Of a stretch of 64,000 nt of DNA, positions 1 through 12,333 are shown piece after piece. Every line of letters starts with the position of its first letter. Positions within the stretch are counted from its first letter, which is position 1. Source of the DNA: Pelecanus crispus. Lineage: Eukaryota; Chordata; Aves; Pelecaniformes; Pelecanidae. The notes beneath the pieces were generated by a model that saw nothing but the letters and a program-made list of their open reading frames with translations, did no database searches and was not told where the DNA came from. The stretch spans positions 45,360,221-45,424,220 of the forward strand of contig NC_134643.1 in NCBI RefSeq assembly GCF_030463565.1, read 5' to 3'. Made by a program: the position numbers and the translations under genes.

Positions 1-3000
1 CAATTTTATTCAGCTCATTTAACCCCTAATCAACCATCAAGAAAAACATTCTTCCCAACTGACAGACTGTTACCAAAGCAAAGGATCTACGTCTCTTGAT
101 CACTTTTCACATCACGAGTCAATGAAAGTTAATTGCCTGTTAGTTATGCAAAGCAAGAATTAGTACATTATATTTTCTGATTACTCTAACAGTCAATTCC
201 CTTATTTATTTATGCATTAGCATTTTTACTCCAGGCTGCCAGTTCAGTTTCTTATACACATACTGACCTCCTTTTCAGAACATACATCTACCAATTTCAT
301 GTCCAGCCCCTATTTTCAGTGTCAGTTCAGACACTGTTGTTCATGCAGGCATTAAAGAAAGTATGGAAAAGGGGTTTTCTATACATACCGTAAGAACTTT
401 TACCCAGTCTTAGTTACATTTACCCTATAGGCAGTAAATATTTTTATATTCAGTATGGAGAATACTTTTAATGTTGCACCAGAAAGTAGTTCCAACAGTA
501 TGTGACAAACTAGTACAGAGAAGACTTTAACTCCATGTGGTACTTTGTGACTGACACCTGCAGCAGTATTTTCAGACACAAACCATACGAAGAGATTTAT
601 TTCAAGATTGTGCTGTATTCAACATAAGAAAGATAGTTCTACAAACAAGGGAGTGATCTAGACAACCTTAATGGAGCTTATGAAGAGGCCAAATAGGTTG
701 GGGAAGTGAAGACAGTCTTCCAGGCTTTTGGGGTGAAGGTGGAGGGTGCAGGTAGCATAGTCTTTTTGTTCTATGCACGCACTGTGCAATACCATATTGA
801 GATTTTGAACAGCCATTTAGACCAAAATAAAAGAGTTTCATCTTCTGACAGAACCAGTCTCATCAGTTTGACAGCTCACATTTAATTTCAGTCAACCATT
901 TCATATCTTTGTTCACTCTTATTACTTACAAGGAAAGCACTCAGTAGGCGATGCACTGATGTTATACACCAAATAGAGCCCACATCAGTTTTTCTCATAA
1001 ACAAAAGACCAATGCACGAATGTGGCAAAATATTCTCTGCTCTGCTAATCAAGATTATCCCACAATCCTGCACAAACATCCCTAATCTTGCTTTCATTCT
1101 CCCAGAGCCCAGAGACAGTTCTCTCCTTGTATTTATTGTATTCACATATACATACCTTAGCCTAGCAGATTTCATGACTCTTTCCTAAGAAGCAGCAGCA
1201 CACACTGGCACCAAGAGGTTGTTCCAAAACCCTGACATGGATCTGTCATTGAAGAGTTCCAGACTGGGCTTTGGCTATATTTGTCTTCTCCCTTGGACCA
1301 TTCATCAAAAGGAGGAGGATCTCTGGTAGTAAATCCTGATTGAAAGCCTGACAGGTTGGAACCTGCAAGGCTGAAGTCAAGTATTTTGCTCTTAGTTGGA
1401 AACATTATCATCCACTTTTTCTGGTGAAAGACAGATTCTGAGGCTCAGTAGCTTGCATTCTGCAAGATGTTTTTTTTCTTCATGAAACTGGCAATATTAT
1501 TAAACTAATCTTTTTCTGAGATCGTTTCTGTGACATTCACAGAGTCAAAATGGCTTTCATATATTTTCTTTCAAATACAAGGTTGCCTCTATTGCTTAAC
1601 TCATTTAAGAATTTCTAAGCCAACTCATCGAAGTTAATAAGTGGCTAAATTGTTTAATTGGCTTTAACTTCTTGCTTCATCAAACTTCTCACAGTTTCAT
1701 TCACTCCTCTCCCACCATACACCATGCTCTGACACTGATTGATACACAAAAGCCCTGATGGAAGGTTATCAAGGAAATTAAGTAATCAGAGTGACTGATA
1801 GAGTCCTTTTCATGGACTAAATGAAGATTAAATGCTCAAATTTCAACATAGTGTAAGATTAAGGGTGGGGTGCTAAGAGGTTCATTGTTGCAGATGAATA
1901 TTTATTAATGATCTAGAAAACAGACGAATGAGTTGACAAAATTTACCTGTGGCACAAAATTGTTTCAGCTGGAACAGATCTAAATTATGAGGCTATGCCT
2001 AATTTCATATATTGAGAATCAAGTACCCAGCTAGGCTCTTCAACTCAAATGTTATTGATCACCCAAATATTGTGCAGAGATTTGTGAACAGTAGTACAAA
2101 AATGTCTGTAAAGATGATCTCAAATGAGAAAAGGAGGTAGAAGAGCTGGTCAAGCCAATAAGGAAAATGAAGGCAGAACCACTTTTTTGTACAGGAATTG
2201 CTGACAGAAAAAATAGATTTGTCTTCTCAGTAGTCTCTAAGAACGTAATGAAAGCTTATGATGAAATGGGAGTACACAAAGGATGTTCAAATTACTATCC
2301 TCATATACATATTTAAACTTCATATATGTTATTTGGAATATGTTTAGTTGTAGACATACTTCACACATCCACAGAATATGTCTACATGCCCCAGCGCAGC
2401 ATTGCGTACAGATGCCAGGATGCTTCCTGACTTCCGTAAGGGCATTTCTCCATTACAGTGACTACCGCCACTGAGACACAGCACCCTCTATGCAAATTTC
2501 TCAAAGTGCTTTTCAAAGATCAAACTAAGCCTTGAAAAATACCTATTGGAAAACTGGAAAATAGTACCCCGTTAAAAGCTGTCATATGATCTGGTATAGA
2601 GTAAAAAGCTGTCCATGGCAGCTGAGTCAGGTAAGTCTTTGTAGCTCAAACACAGGGTATAAAAAGGAATAGAGCGAGTCCTTGGCAGGAAGAAGTTGTG
2701 AAAAGTAAATCTAAAAAGAGCCAATCTTGAGGGAAACATAAGACATTTATGGAGATTATATAAATGAACAGAAAAATAAATGTGGGGCAAATGAATAAAT
2801 ATATATCCTAGCTACAGACTTTGACCATACTAGAGAAAAAGTATCTAGCTCCTGATTTGTACCAGAGCAAAGATGATTCCTACCTAGGCTATGTACTGTC
2901 CTGTGTCTGAGCCTTCCAGGTCTCCAGAATGAAAACCTGAGAAGGTTCAGGTTATCATTGTTGCTCTGCTCCATGCTTCCAAAAAAAAGTCTTTTTCCCC

Positions 3001-3522
3001 ACAGAAAGGATTAAGGTCTCCCACTCCAGCCCAGTCATGAGGAGAATTGGTTAATGCTCTCACTCCTTGGATTTAACACAAACAAACAGCTGCCTGAAAG
3101 GTTTGAGCACCATGACCATAATTAAATCTGCAGTAATTAGTAATGCAACAACAGCAAGCAAGAAAAGCAAGCAAGAAAAGCAAGCAAGCTTCTTCAGCTG
3201 ACATTTTTTGAAGTACACATAACACAGAGGAATAAATTGGGAAAAGATGCAGGAAGACAAAGAAATCACTTGCAGATCAGGGCACCAAATCTTTGTCTTT
3301 TGCCATACTGCCCCAGCACCCCATGGTCTTATTTGGTTTTGTCTTTCCCCATGTCACTGTTATGACAATAGAGCCACAAGATCTCTTCTGACTAAACTTT
3401 TGATCCCCTGTTTGCTACTGTTTATGTTGTGTTTACTGTGTTCCCTAATCCAGCTGAGCACAAGCTGTTCTATTGTTGATTCTTCTCATGCTTCCCTTGC
3501 TCCACTTCTGCTTAGCCAACTT
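1..3522. other. Intergenic, no recognisable gene
   Basis: AT-rich sequence with only short chance open frames on both strands. The only structure noted is a small AAGCAAGC/AAGAA direct repeat at 3152-3189. No splice-supported coding exon, LINE or LTR was recognised. Confidence 0.5.
3152..3189. repeat. Short direct repeat, AAGCAAGCAAGAA-type unit
   Basis: About two and a half copies of a ~14-bp unit built from AGCAAGCAAGAAA, followed by AAGCAAGC. It is a minor simple repeat with no visible coding role. Confidence 0.6.
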
Positions 3523-3730
3523 TTTCCTTTCCTTTCCTTTCCTTTCCTTTCCTTTCCTTTCCTTTCCTTTCCTTTCCTTTCCTTTCCTTTCCTTTCCTTT
3601 CCTTTCCTTTCCTTTCCTTTCCTTTCCTTTCCTTTCCTTTCCTTTCCTTTCCTTTCCTTTCCTTTCCTTTCCTTTCCTTTCCTTTCCTTTCCTTTCCTTT
3701 CCTTTCCTTTCCTTTTTCCTTTCCTTTCCT
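3523..3730. repeat. (TTTCC)n pentanucleotide microsatellite
   Basis: About 41 head-to-tail copies of TTTCC on the plus strand, equal to GGAAA on the minus strand, over ~208 bp. One seven-base interruption (TTTTTCC) lies near 3711-3718; otherwise the array is uniform. The long open frames that cross it on both strands (LSFPF and KGKER repeats) are products of the repeat and not genes. A pure polypurine/polypyrimidine tract of this length can form triplex DNA and is expected to vary in length between individuals. Confidence 0.97.
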
Positions 3731-6003
3731 AAGTTTATTCAACCACTCTGTGACAACTGGTGCTTAACAATCTCTTAGGAACATGGGTTCAGGGAAAGAC
3801 ACTGAGTTGCAAAGCCTTTGCAACCAGTTAGTATTTGTCTCAGACTATAACTTACAAAGATGCTACAGTGTTTACCCGCTTCCCACAGTATAATATCTTT
3901 CTGTACATGTGCCATGTAAAGTATACTTTTTTCATTATCTTATTCTATACCTTATTAGCAACGATGAGTCATACCAGCACTTCAAAGAAGTATAGTAGCA
4001 CTTTTGATGGAGAAGAAATGCGATGGACTGAGAGACATGGGGGGGCTTTTTTTTTCTTCCTGCACCAGAAATTCTAAATCAGTTCCCACCATGACTTTCA
4101 TCATCTCAAGTGCCTTCATCAAATCTCCTGTAACCCTTTCCCTAAGAGAGAGCGAACACTCTCTCTGCCAAGCACCATAATGCAAGCCCATTTCATTAGA
4201 ACCAAGGTAGCCGAACAATCAATATGAACTGCACGGTAGCCTCAGCCAGGCTCCTCCCAGCCTTGTTTGAAGTTGGCAGCACCAATGCTTCTCTGATCAC
4301 ACACTAAGAGGGCTGTCTCTACTCTTGAGCCGACTTAGGCCGGTTTGACTCACCTTCTGCCTTTAAGGCATCATGGGCAGCAAACTTCTGGTCACACCAC
4401 TATCCCATACCCACTCTCAGTTATCTGAAAAAGCAAAATTTAATGATACAGAGTAGACAGCAAACAGTAAACAGAATGTCAGTACAGGTGAAATAAAAGT
4501 AAACTTTACTGGAATCTAGATTTTAAAATGCATTGAAAAAAATAACCAAGTTAAAAGCATTAATTATCAGGGAACTCCTTCATTTTCCTGCTAGCCAGGC
4601 TAATGGTTTTATAGCACCTTCACTTTCTTTCGTATGTGTGTGCATTTGTTATCTCCTGGGTGACAGCTCCGTAAATCCTCTCACACTCTGGATATGTTCA
4701 AGGATAGATGAGGAGCTCCTTCACGACAGAATATTTCATGTCTGTCCCCACACAATTACACAGCACGTTCCTTGACAGCAGCTGTTAAACCCAAGCATGC
4801 ACTGGCACGCTGTATTCCTCAGCACCGCAAAAAGCGTACGTCTCCTCCACACGTAAGCAGCAATGCACCATTCCTTGCTGAGTGTATTACATAGCATATA
4901 CCACAATTTCCCACTTCATTTCAACTCACATTGTTGCCATGCTTGCTTTTCCTCTATTTTTTGTTTGCAGCACACAGACTTCTGGTCCACAATTTGGGCA
5001 TCTGGGCATTACTATACTGCAAATGCTAGCTATTTAAATTCCAAAGCCACAGCAAAGGGCTTCAAGATCCCTAGTTTGTAATATTGCAAATCTAATATTG
5101 CAAATATTGCAAAAATTTTAATATTGCAAATTTTAATATTGACACAATCTGCTAAACAATCATATTATCATCAGCCAAATTATCTTACTCAAAAGCTGTC
5201 TGGATTTTCATATCCTTAAAGGTTGCTGTACTCTTCCTTAAAAAAAAAAAAAAAAGAGAGAGATTAATGCCATTTCCTGATATATTTCCCACATTGTAGA
5301 ACAGCCACTTACTGTGACATGGGTTTGCAGAGCTAGATCATTTTCAAAATCCCACAAGAATTGTATCCTTTCCATCTGAACTACTTAGAACATATGAAAA
5401 CATTTGATCCTATTAATTATCTAAAACAGTTATCCATGGGGTGGATTTGGTCTTAGCAGCAGCAACATGGTCTCTTCCTTGCCATGCAACACGATTCAAC
5501 ACATGCCTGATAACACAGCCACAGGGTACTCATCATGGGGAAAAAAGAAAATATTCCCGTATTTTGGAAATTACCAATCTGGATAATACCATGAAATAAC
5601 TGATTCCTAACACACGGCTCCCAGAGACTGTCTGGAGAATACGGTCCAGAGTCAGCCCAAGGTGTAATAACAGAAACCAAGGACTTAGTAAGGAGCACTG
5701 AGCTATTTGCTTAGTTTGTGGATACAGGCAGGCAGTTTTCCCAAGTTTAAAAAGTACAGTGTGTGTAGCAAAAACATAAGGTCAGGTCTTCCCCTTCACC
5801 AGAACTGCAGGGCAAAATGAGGAAAGTCCTGCCAAGGAGCAGCTGAAGACTTCAGCTTGGGTGGAACTGGATTTTGCACCAGCCCTTTTTGCATCCCCTT
5901 CCTCCCTGCTTGGCCTAAAACGCATAAAAGGGAGTCGGGTCAGAGATTTACTGGTAAACATAACAGCAAGGAGGCAGAGTATCTGTACTTCAGGGATGTC
6001 CAG
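3731..6003. other. Intergenic, no recognisable gene
   Basis: No gene or transposable element could be supported. A small AT-rich direct repeat lies at 5079-5143 and an A-run at about 5241. The sequence around 4200-4800 is less AT-rich but matches nothing that I recognise. Confidence 0.45.
5079..5143. repeat. Five imperfect copies of a TAATATTGCAAA unit
   Basis: The core AATATTGCAAA or a close variant occurs at about 5080, 5093, 5104, 5119 and 5134 with spacers of a few bases. It looks like local slippage duplication. The shared core contains ATTGCAAA, which resembles C/EBP or octamer half sites, but no function can be claimed. Confidence 0.7.
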
Positions 6004-7106
6004 CATCCTTCTCTCTAAATTGTAGAGATATGGACTGGATGGATGGACTGTTCAGTGGATGAGGAACTGGTTGGATGGTTGCATCCAGAGGGCAGTGGTC
6101 AAAGGCTCAATGTCCAGAAGGAGATCAGTGATGAGTGGTGTCCCACAGGGGTCCGTACTGGGACCAGTGCTGTTTAATATCTTCATCAGTGACACAGACA
6201 GTGGGATCAAGTGCACCCTCAGCAAGTTTGCAGACACCACCAAGCTGAGGGGTGCAGTTGACACACCGGAGGGATGGGATGGCATCCAGAGGACAAGCTC
6301 AAGAAGTGGGCCCATGTGAACCTCATGAGGTTCAACAAGGCCAAGTGCAAGGTCCTGCACCTGGGATGAGGCAACCCCCAGTATCAATACAGGCTGGGGG
6401 ATGAAGGGATTGAGAGCAGCCCTGCACAGAAGGACTTGGGGGTACTGGTGGGTGAAAAGCTGGACATGAGCCGGCAATGTGCGCTTGCAGCCCAGAAAGC
6501 CAACCGAATCCTGGGCTGCATCAAAAGCAGCGTGGCCAGCAGGTCGAGGGAGGTGATTCTGCCCCTCTGCTCTGCTCTGGTGAGACCCCACCTGGAGCAC
6601 TGCGTCCAGCTCTGGGGCCCTCAGCACAAGAAGGACATGGACCTGTTGGAGCGGGTCCAGAGGAGGGCCACCAAAATGATGTGAGGGCTGGAGCACCTCT
6701 CCTATGAGGCCAGGCTGAGAGAGTTGGGGTTGTTCAGCCTGGAGAAGAGAAGGCTGCGGGGAGACCTTATTGCAGCCTTTCAATATATAAAGGTGGCTTA
6801 TAAGAAAGATGGAGAAAGACTTTTTATCAGGGCCTGTAGCAATAGGAGAAGGGTTTTAAACTGAAAGAGGGTAGATTCAGACTAGATCTAAGGAAGAAAT
6901 TTTTTATGATGAGGGTAGTGATACACAGGAACAGGTTGCCCGGAGAGGTGGTAGATGCCCCATCCCTGGAAACATTCAAGGTCAAGTTGGACAGGGCTCT
7001 GAGCAACCTGATGGAGTTGATCTAGATCACCTCACTGGAGGAGGGGTGGACTAGATGACCTTTTAGAGGTCCCTTCCAACCCAAACTATTCTATGATTCT
7101 ATGATT
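6004..7106 (+). mobile_element. CR1 LINE, 5'-truncated, RT 3' portion
   Basis: A non-LTR retrotransposon fragment that begins inside the reverse-transcriptase domain and runs to the CR1 3' end (TTCTATGATTCTATGATT). The frame at 6059-6319 contains [17 protein letters not shown], the typical CR1 palm-region motif, and a later frame at 6436-6684 carries [20 protein letters not shown]. Frames are broken between these blocks, so it is inactive. The catalytic site reads FADTTKL where an active CR1 has FADDTKL, with codon ACC at 6236-6238. It is close in sequence to the copy at 45455-46602, which has the same change, and the two appear to belong to one subfamily. Confidence 0.93.
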
Positions 7107-10100
7107 AGTTCCATCAGTCCCATGATCCCATCAGCCACCGCCCCTCACCCTGGCAAGCTTCTTGCCTTCACATCAACGAGCATCAGTTCATACGCAGCCA
7201 TGCTCATTCTGTCAATGAAAACTGGGTGAAACACTCCCTTTATATGTACCCCTCAGTTGGATGTACCCTGTATTGTCCTTTCTGCTCTACAGTCCAGGGC
7301 TGCATTTCCCAAACCTTCTCTGATCCCAACCACAGCTGCAGCTGTTTTTCTGTCGGGTTTACCATCCTAGTTAATTGAACTTCTTCTGTGCCTGGGAGCT
7401 AATTAAGTACTTGCTGGCCTGACTGGCAGAATGCTACATTGCGATGATCAGGTTTTACTCCTGACTGGCTTTTTTCCAGAGAATCTTATGTAATTTACTT
7501 CACATGTCTGCTACCTCTGTTTCCACGTATGTAACTAAGAAACAAAAATCTTTACCTCTTTGCGGATTTGAAGAAGGGAGTTTTGTAGGTAGTATGTAAC
7601 AGAGTTCTATATTAACGATACCATTAATTCCATAATTAGGAACTTGTATAACTCTTTTTCAATGTGCTGTACAAACCTTGCCCATCATATCTAAAGAATT
7701 ATTTCAGTAATGAGTTGGCAAGCATTATTACTCCTCTTCTGTAGGCGGAAATTGAATGCCACTTTGACCTCAGGTCAACAGTACGCCACACAGGGCTGGA
7801 GTGGTGATTAGAGTTTTGGTCCTGATGCAGCTAAAACCTCAAGAATATCTGGACACTCTCACTCAGCTGTAAAGCATCACTAAAGAGTTTCTAGAGATTT
7901 CACAAAGCTGCTTGTGCAGTATCTTGTGGGAAGTCACCGTAGAAACTAGTCACAGCTACTCAGTGGTGAGGTACATGCCACCATGCATTTCTACCTGTAA
8001 ATGAAACCACTGTTTTGGAAACCAACCATCGCCTCCCTCAAGAGACACATCCTACCACCCCCCGATAATATTTGTGCCAAGGTAAAGAAAGGGTACGCCA
8101 TGTGCAAGCAGTACACGTACTTCATTGCTCACTCAAGATGGATTAAGATGAGAAGCCTCTATGATTTCTGGATCTAGAGCATTGCAAAGCTAGATTGATG
8201 AATTATCTCTCCTTCACTCTCAGCTGTCAAGCTTCAGCGCAGAATATTATTTCCTTTTGCTTCGATCGTTTTTCCACGTTCCTTTCTCTTAGTGCAGCTG
8301 TAGCTCCACTTTGTGGAAGATGAGGAAAGCAGAGAGTGACCCAGGTGTGTTAACTGCTGAATTGTGCAGTTTCTGAACCTGGCAGACATATGAAAGATGT
8401 GGGTCTTCAGAATCAGCCAACGCCAATCAGTGAGGACTGAGACCATTTCTCATTCTTTTTCAACTTGAAAGGCACTCAGATCAATACCTTGCTGTATTTC
8501 TTACTCCTACCTGGTTGTAAATGCACAAAAAACAACTGTAAAATACAGCATGCAAAAAAACTGAAGGGAAATGTGTTTCCTGTATATCTACATACACAGC
8601 CATGCAAACTGCCTGACCACAGATTCATTTTTCATAAAGGAGGAAGATTTTTCAACCTGCTCAGCACCCTGTTGAATATTCTGATGAAAATTAATGTATT
8701 CCATCTCTCAGGAAATTCTCTAGTTCTAGAGTTAATGCTGGAGCTGAACTGGCACGGTTTTGAGTGTGCAGAGGCTATAGTTATGAGTGCTTTTAAAGGT
8801 ATTAAATAATTAACAAGAATACTTAAATTATATTTACCAATTCTTTTTTAAAATCTGTTTTCCTTACAATGGAAGAGGACTGGATTTCTGACAGGGCTAC
8901 CTACTGACAGCACAGAACTGAAATGATTTTTCAAGGTAGGTGATTTGGAATAGACTCTCTTTAAAAAATGCTGGTACTTCTGGATGCTGCAAAATCAAGA
9001 TCACTTTGTAACGAGGGTGGGAATTTGGCTTAAGACGTCCGACTATAGGTATCCACACACAGGTGTCTACAAGTGTACCTGATGCTTAATTCCAAGTATA
9101 GACAGCAGTTTCATTTGGTCAATGAAAGAGCAGTTCCATGCACAAAGCAGTGGGTGTGTGAATTAGGGAGCGGCATCGTGCTCTTGGCTCCAGTGACTAC
9201 ATTGGGAGTTCAGGCAGCCAGTGCTCATGCAGAGACCTGTAAGTGGGCACATCAGTTTAGTGCCAGTTTCAAAATAAGTCTCTTCCAAACCATCCAAAGC
9301 TGCCCTCTGACAAGTTGGCCCTGCGCAGGACAAAGCATCAGTCTGGCGCTTATCTTTGAAGAGACTGTGAAGCGGTTTAGGAACCCCTCTCAGTGCTGGC
9401 CCCATTCTGTACTTCAGCAGAGCATACTCTCTTAATTGCAAGTTCATGTCATGTCAGACTGTGGCAAGAGCTGTAAAGCCTCACTAAGTGCTGGTCACGT
9501 CAATTCGATCAAAACCACATCAGAATAATAGGCGGAGAGAGGAGCTGGATTATCCTTTTAGTAGGTGAGGGCATTATCTCAGCTTTGCATTTTAGGGGCA
9601 ATTCTTCTAATGCTTTGTAGGCTGTACTCAACCCAGACCCAGCACAAAAAAGTGAAAGCAGCTAAGGTGCTTTGAAATGCTCACCCACGACTCTGTTGTC
9701 TCAGTAATTTCATTTCAGGGATGACCTTGTCTGAGGAGAAAGCCTCAGGTCTCTGTGAGGAGCAGGAGAGAGACATGTTCTGAACAATCTTCACAAGGCA
9801 TCTGAGGACTTTTCAGGAAGGCAAACAGTAAGGGAAAAAAGTAACAAGATTTTTGACATGACATGGGAAGTGCCAAGAAGGGTGCTTCAACTTCTACCAC
9901 ATATGGAGCTCTGAAGACTACACCTAAGACCAAGGGATGGACACCTTGCAGCAGTGTAACATAGAGCTCTGTCCACCCAGGCTAACACAGGCAGGGAGAG
10001 CACTGAAAAAATCAACGGTGAGCAAAGGAAGGACATGAGGTTGGATACCTCACTTACAGATGTACAATCCAGGGAAAGCTCTTGAAGGACAGGGCAAGCA

Positions 10101-11467
10101 GGCCTGAAGCCTTCTCGCTGAGGGCCGTGCTGCGGTACAGCAGTGGCGCTGGTGGAAACAGGGGGAACCACGCGAAGCTCTGGCTGGGACCGCCTGCTCG
10201 GGAAGTCCGAGTTGGGAGGAGAAAGCATTGAAAAGACTTCATTTACTTTAAAGAAATTCAAGGAGCAAACACAGCTAGTAACTGGCTACGGCATGTCCCA
10301 GGCCCAGGGATGCTGTATTCTATGATTCTTGGCCACCTTTAAGACGTAAGCAGGCATTTGGAGCACGAGCAGCAGCCCTTCTTTCAGGACTGCTGCCAAA
10401 TACCCCATGCTAATGCTGGCAATTTCAGGCTTTAAATTCCCACCAGCTCTCCACACAGACCATTCATCTGGGGGGAGTTTCCCAAGCAGAGACCTCTTTG
10501 GAAAACTGTCTTTCTTTCCAGGGTTTAGCATAACGCCAGGGAAGTGGACCATGTAAACAGTCTGAGCCTCTGAATGAAAGGAATGCGGAGAGGAATGGAG
10601 ATGAAGGACTAGAATGTAATTCCTGTAAACAAAACCATCAGGTTCTTTTAAATTAAACACATACCTATCTTCCCACTGCTTCGTGTATATATATACACAC
10701 ACAGCACCTCAGTAAATTCCTGAGAAATGAGGCAGCGCTCTAGCATCCCAGAAAACATTGCCTTAAGCTTTACTTAAGGAAATGAAATTTATGAGCGCCT
10801 AAAGCCCATACTGTTATGAGGCTTTGCTGTTATGTGGCAGAAGTCCCAAAGCTGCACGTTAGATGCCAAATGCATTTTAAAAATTTATTAGAATTCACAG
10901 TACAGTTAAAATGCATCTTACATCCTTGATATGTATTTTAAAAAATGCTTCCCCCTTCCCTCTTTTTTTTTAAAAAAATGTCATCAAGGACTCTGCAAGG
11001 GAAGCTTAGGGGAATAACTGCAAACATAGAATTTGTGTGAGATTTTGCATATGTAAATTAAGCGATGAAGCAGAAGACAATGACAATAATTCTGAGGGTT
11101 ATGAAACCGTAGTACGACAATTTCACGAAAGCAGTTATGCTTTTGTCTTTTGAAGCTCTGGGGCCCTGTAACGCCCCTCGTTAACTGCTGCCCGGGCTCC
11201 TGTGTAGTATGGCAATGCCACCAGGAGATGTCAGGCACGGACCGTGCGCACGGCGGGCAGCAGGGGCGATGCCTCACCAAGCCAAACCCACAGAAATAAA
11301 CACTCAGCTGAAAAGCACTTGACAGGCACAGATGTCATTGCTAATACTGTGCCAGTACTTCATACTTAAGGAAAACGCCAATTTGGGAAGAACAGAAAAC
11401 AAAGTTTCTGATGTTGTTATAGCTCGAAATTAAAAGTACAAATATCTATATATTAAATATCTATATT
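7107..11467. other. Intergenic, no recognisable gene
   Basis: A 4.4-kb stretch without a supported gene. Open frames such as 8465-8809 (plus, 114 codons) show no family motif, no splice context and no biased composition. A GC-rich nested inverted repeat lies at 11185-11263 and is listed separately. Confidence 0.45.
11185..11263. repeat. GC-rich nested inverted repeat
   Basis: Perfect 10-bp arms CTGCTGCCCG (11185-11194) and CGGGCAGCAG (11254-11263) enclose two smaller inverted repeats: CTCCTG at 11197-11202 with CAGGAG at 11222-11227, and the palindrome GCACGGACCGTGC at 11235-11247. Together they could fold as a branched hairpin in RNA or a cruciform in DNA. The block is far more GC-rich than its surroundings. 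No known RNA family is recognised. Confidence 0.65.
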
Positions 11468-11628
11468 AAGTGTTCAAAAAACGGGTAGATGTGGCACTTG
11501 GGGACATGGTTTAGTCTAGTCTACCCTTGATTGGCTTAGAGTAGACTTGGTAGTGTAGGTTAATGGTTGGACTGGATGATCTTAAAGGTCTTTTCCAACC
11601 TAAACGATTCTATGATTCTATGATTCTA
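11468..11628 (+). mobile_element. CR1 LINE 3' tail
   Basis: This short tail matches the last ~155 bases of the CR1 at 30400-31524, including GGCACTTGGGGACATGG, AACCTAAACGATTC and the terminal TATGATTCT repeat. It keeps the frame [13 protein letters not shown] and a TAG stop at the end of CR1 ORF2, which shows the ancestral frame of this subfamily. It is a heavily 5'-truncated insertion. Confidence 0.92.
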
Positions 11629-12311
11629 ATCTTTCTCATCTACCCTTACTAGCTCTTTTAATACTTCGGAAAAGCAGTTCCACTGAGACCTGAACGTTGG
11701 TTCAAACCAACGTACCTGCCCGTGTGCCTGTGCATACCCATGCACGCACACACAAACCCCCCCACAACGCTGGGATCGAGCATGACATCTTTGATATGTG
11801 CTACAACAACTTCCTGAAGCTAAAATGCGTGTACTAGACATTACAAAGTCCACAACAACTGAATAGCTTTTAAAGCAAATCATTAGAACCGTTTTATCCA
11901 AGAAACACAGAGCGAATTGTTTGACTTGCACTTTTTATGTCTGCAGATCCCCTTTCAGGGTATTCAAGATAAGATATTGATTACTAAGAATAGAACTGAG
12001 TTCAGTGTATCGTAGACCTAAAGGTTCATGACATTTAAGATTAAGTGCTTATCTACTCTTTGGCTTTTGCTCTCCCTACAAAAAGTTACACTCCGGTAAA
12101 GTATAATGTTTTATGACTTCTTTTCTATTTCCTTATACCCATCCATAATTATACCGCGTGCTGGGATGACAAATGGAGCAATAACAACCCACTCGTGTGG
12201 ATTCATTTCTGCCCAGTCGCCAGTGCTAGGCAGGCAGCAACCATTCATCTGTCTGAAGACATTCTGAACAAATGTAATCTGCCAATTTTCAGATACCAGA
12301 CTGCAAGTCAC

Positions 12312-12333
12312 TTTTTTTTTTTTTTTTTTTTTT
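12312..12333. repeat. T22 homopolymer run
   Basis: An uninterrupted run of 22 T followed by AAATTTTAAAT. It is a simple repeat. Confidence 0.95.

Noticed and set aside
3247..3742. Long open frames of 161, 101 and 76 codons across the TTTCC array on both strands
   Set aside because: They are translations of the pentanucleotide repeat (LSFPF and KGKER periodicity) and have no independent coding evidence.
8465..8809. 114-codon plus-strand frame
   Set aside because: No family motif and no neighbouring exon; treated as chance.
10305..10330. Possible CR1 tail (TGTATTCTATGATTCTT)
   Set aside because: Only the short terminal motif fits; the preceding sequence does not match the CR1 3' UTR seen in the other copies.
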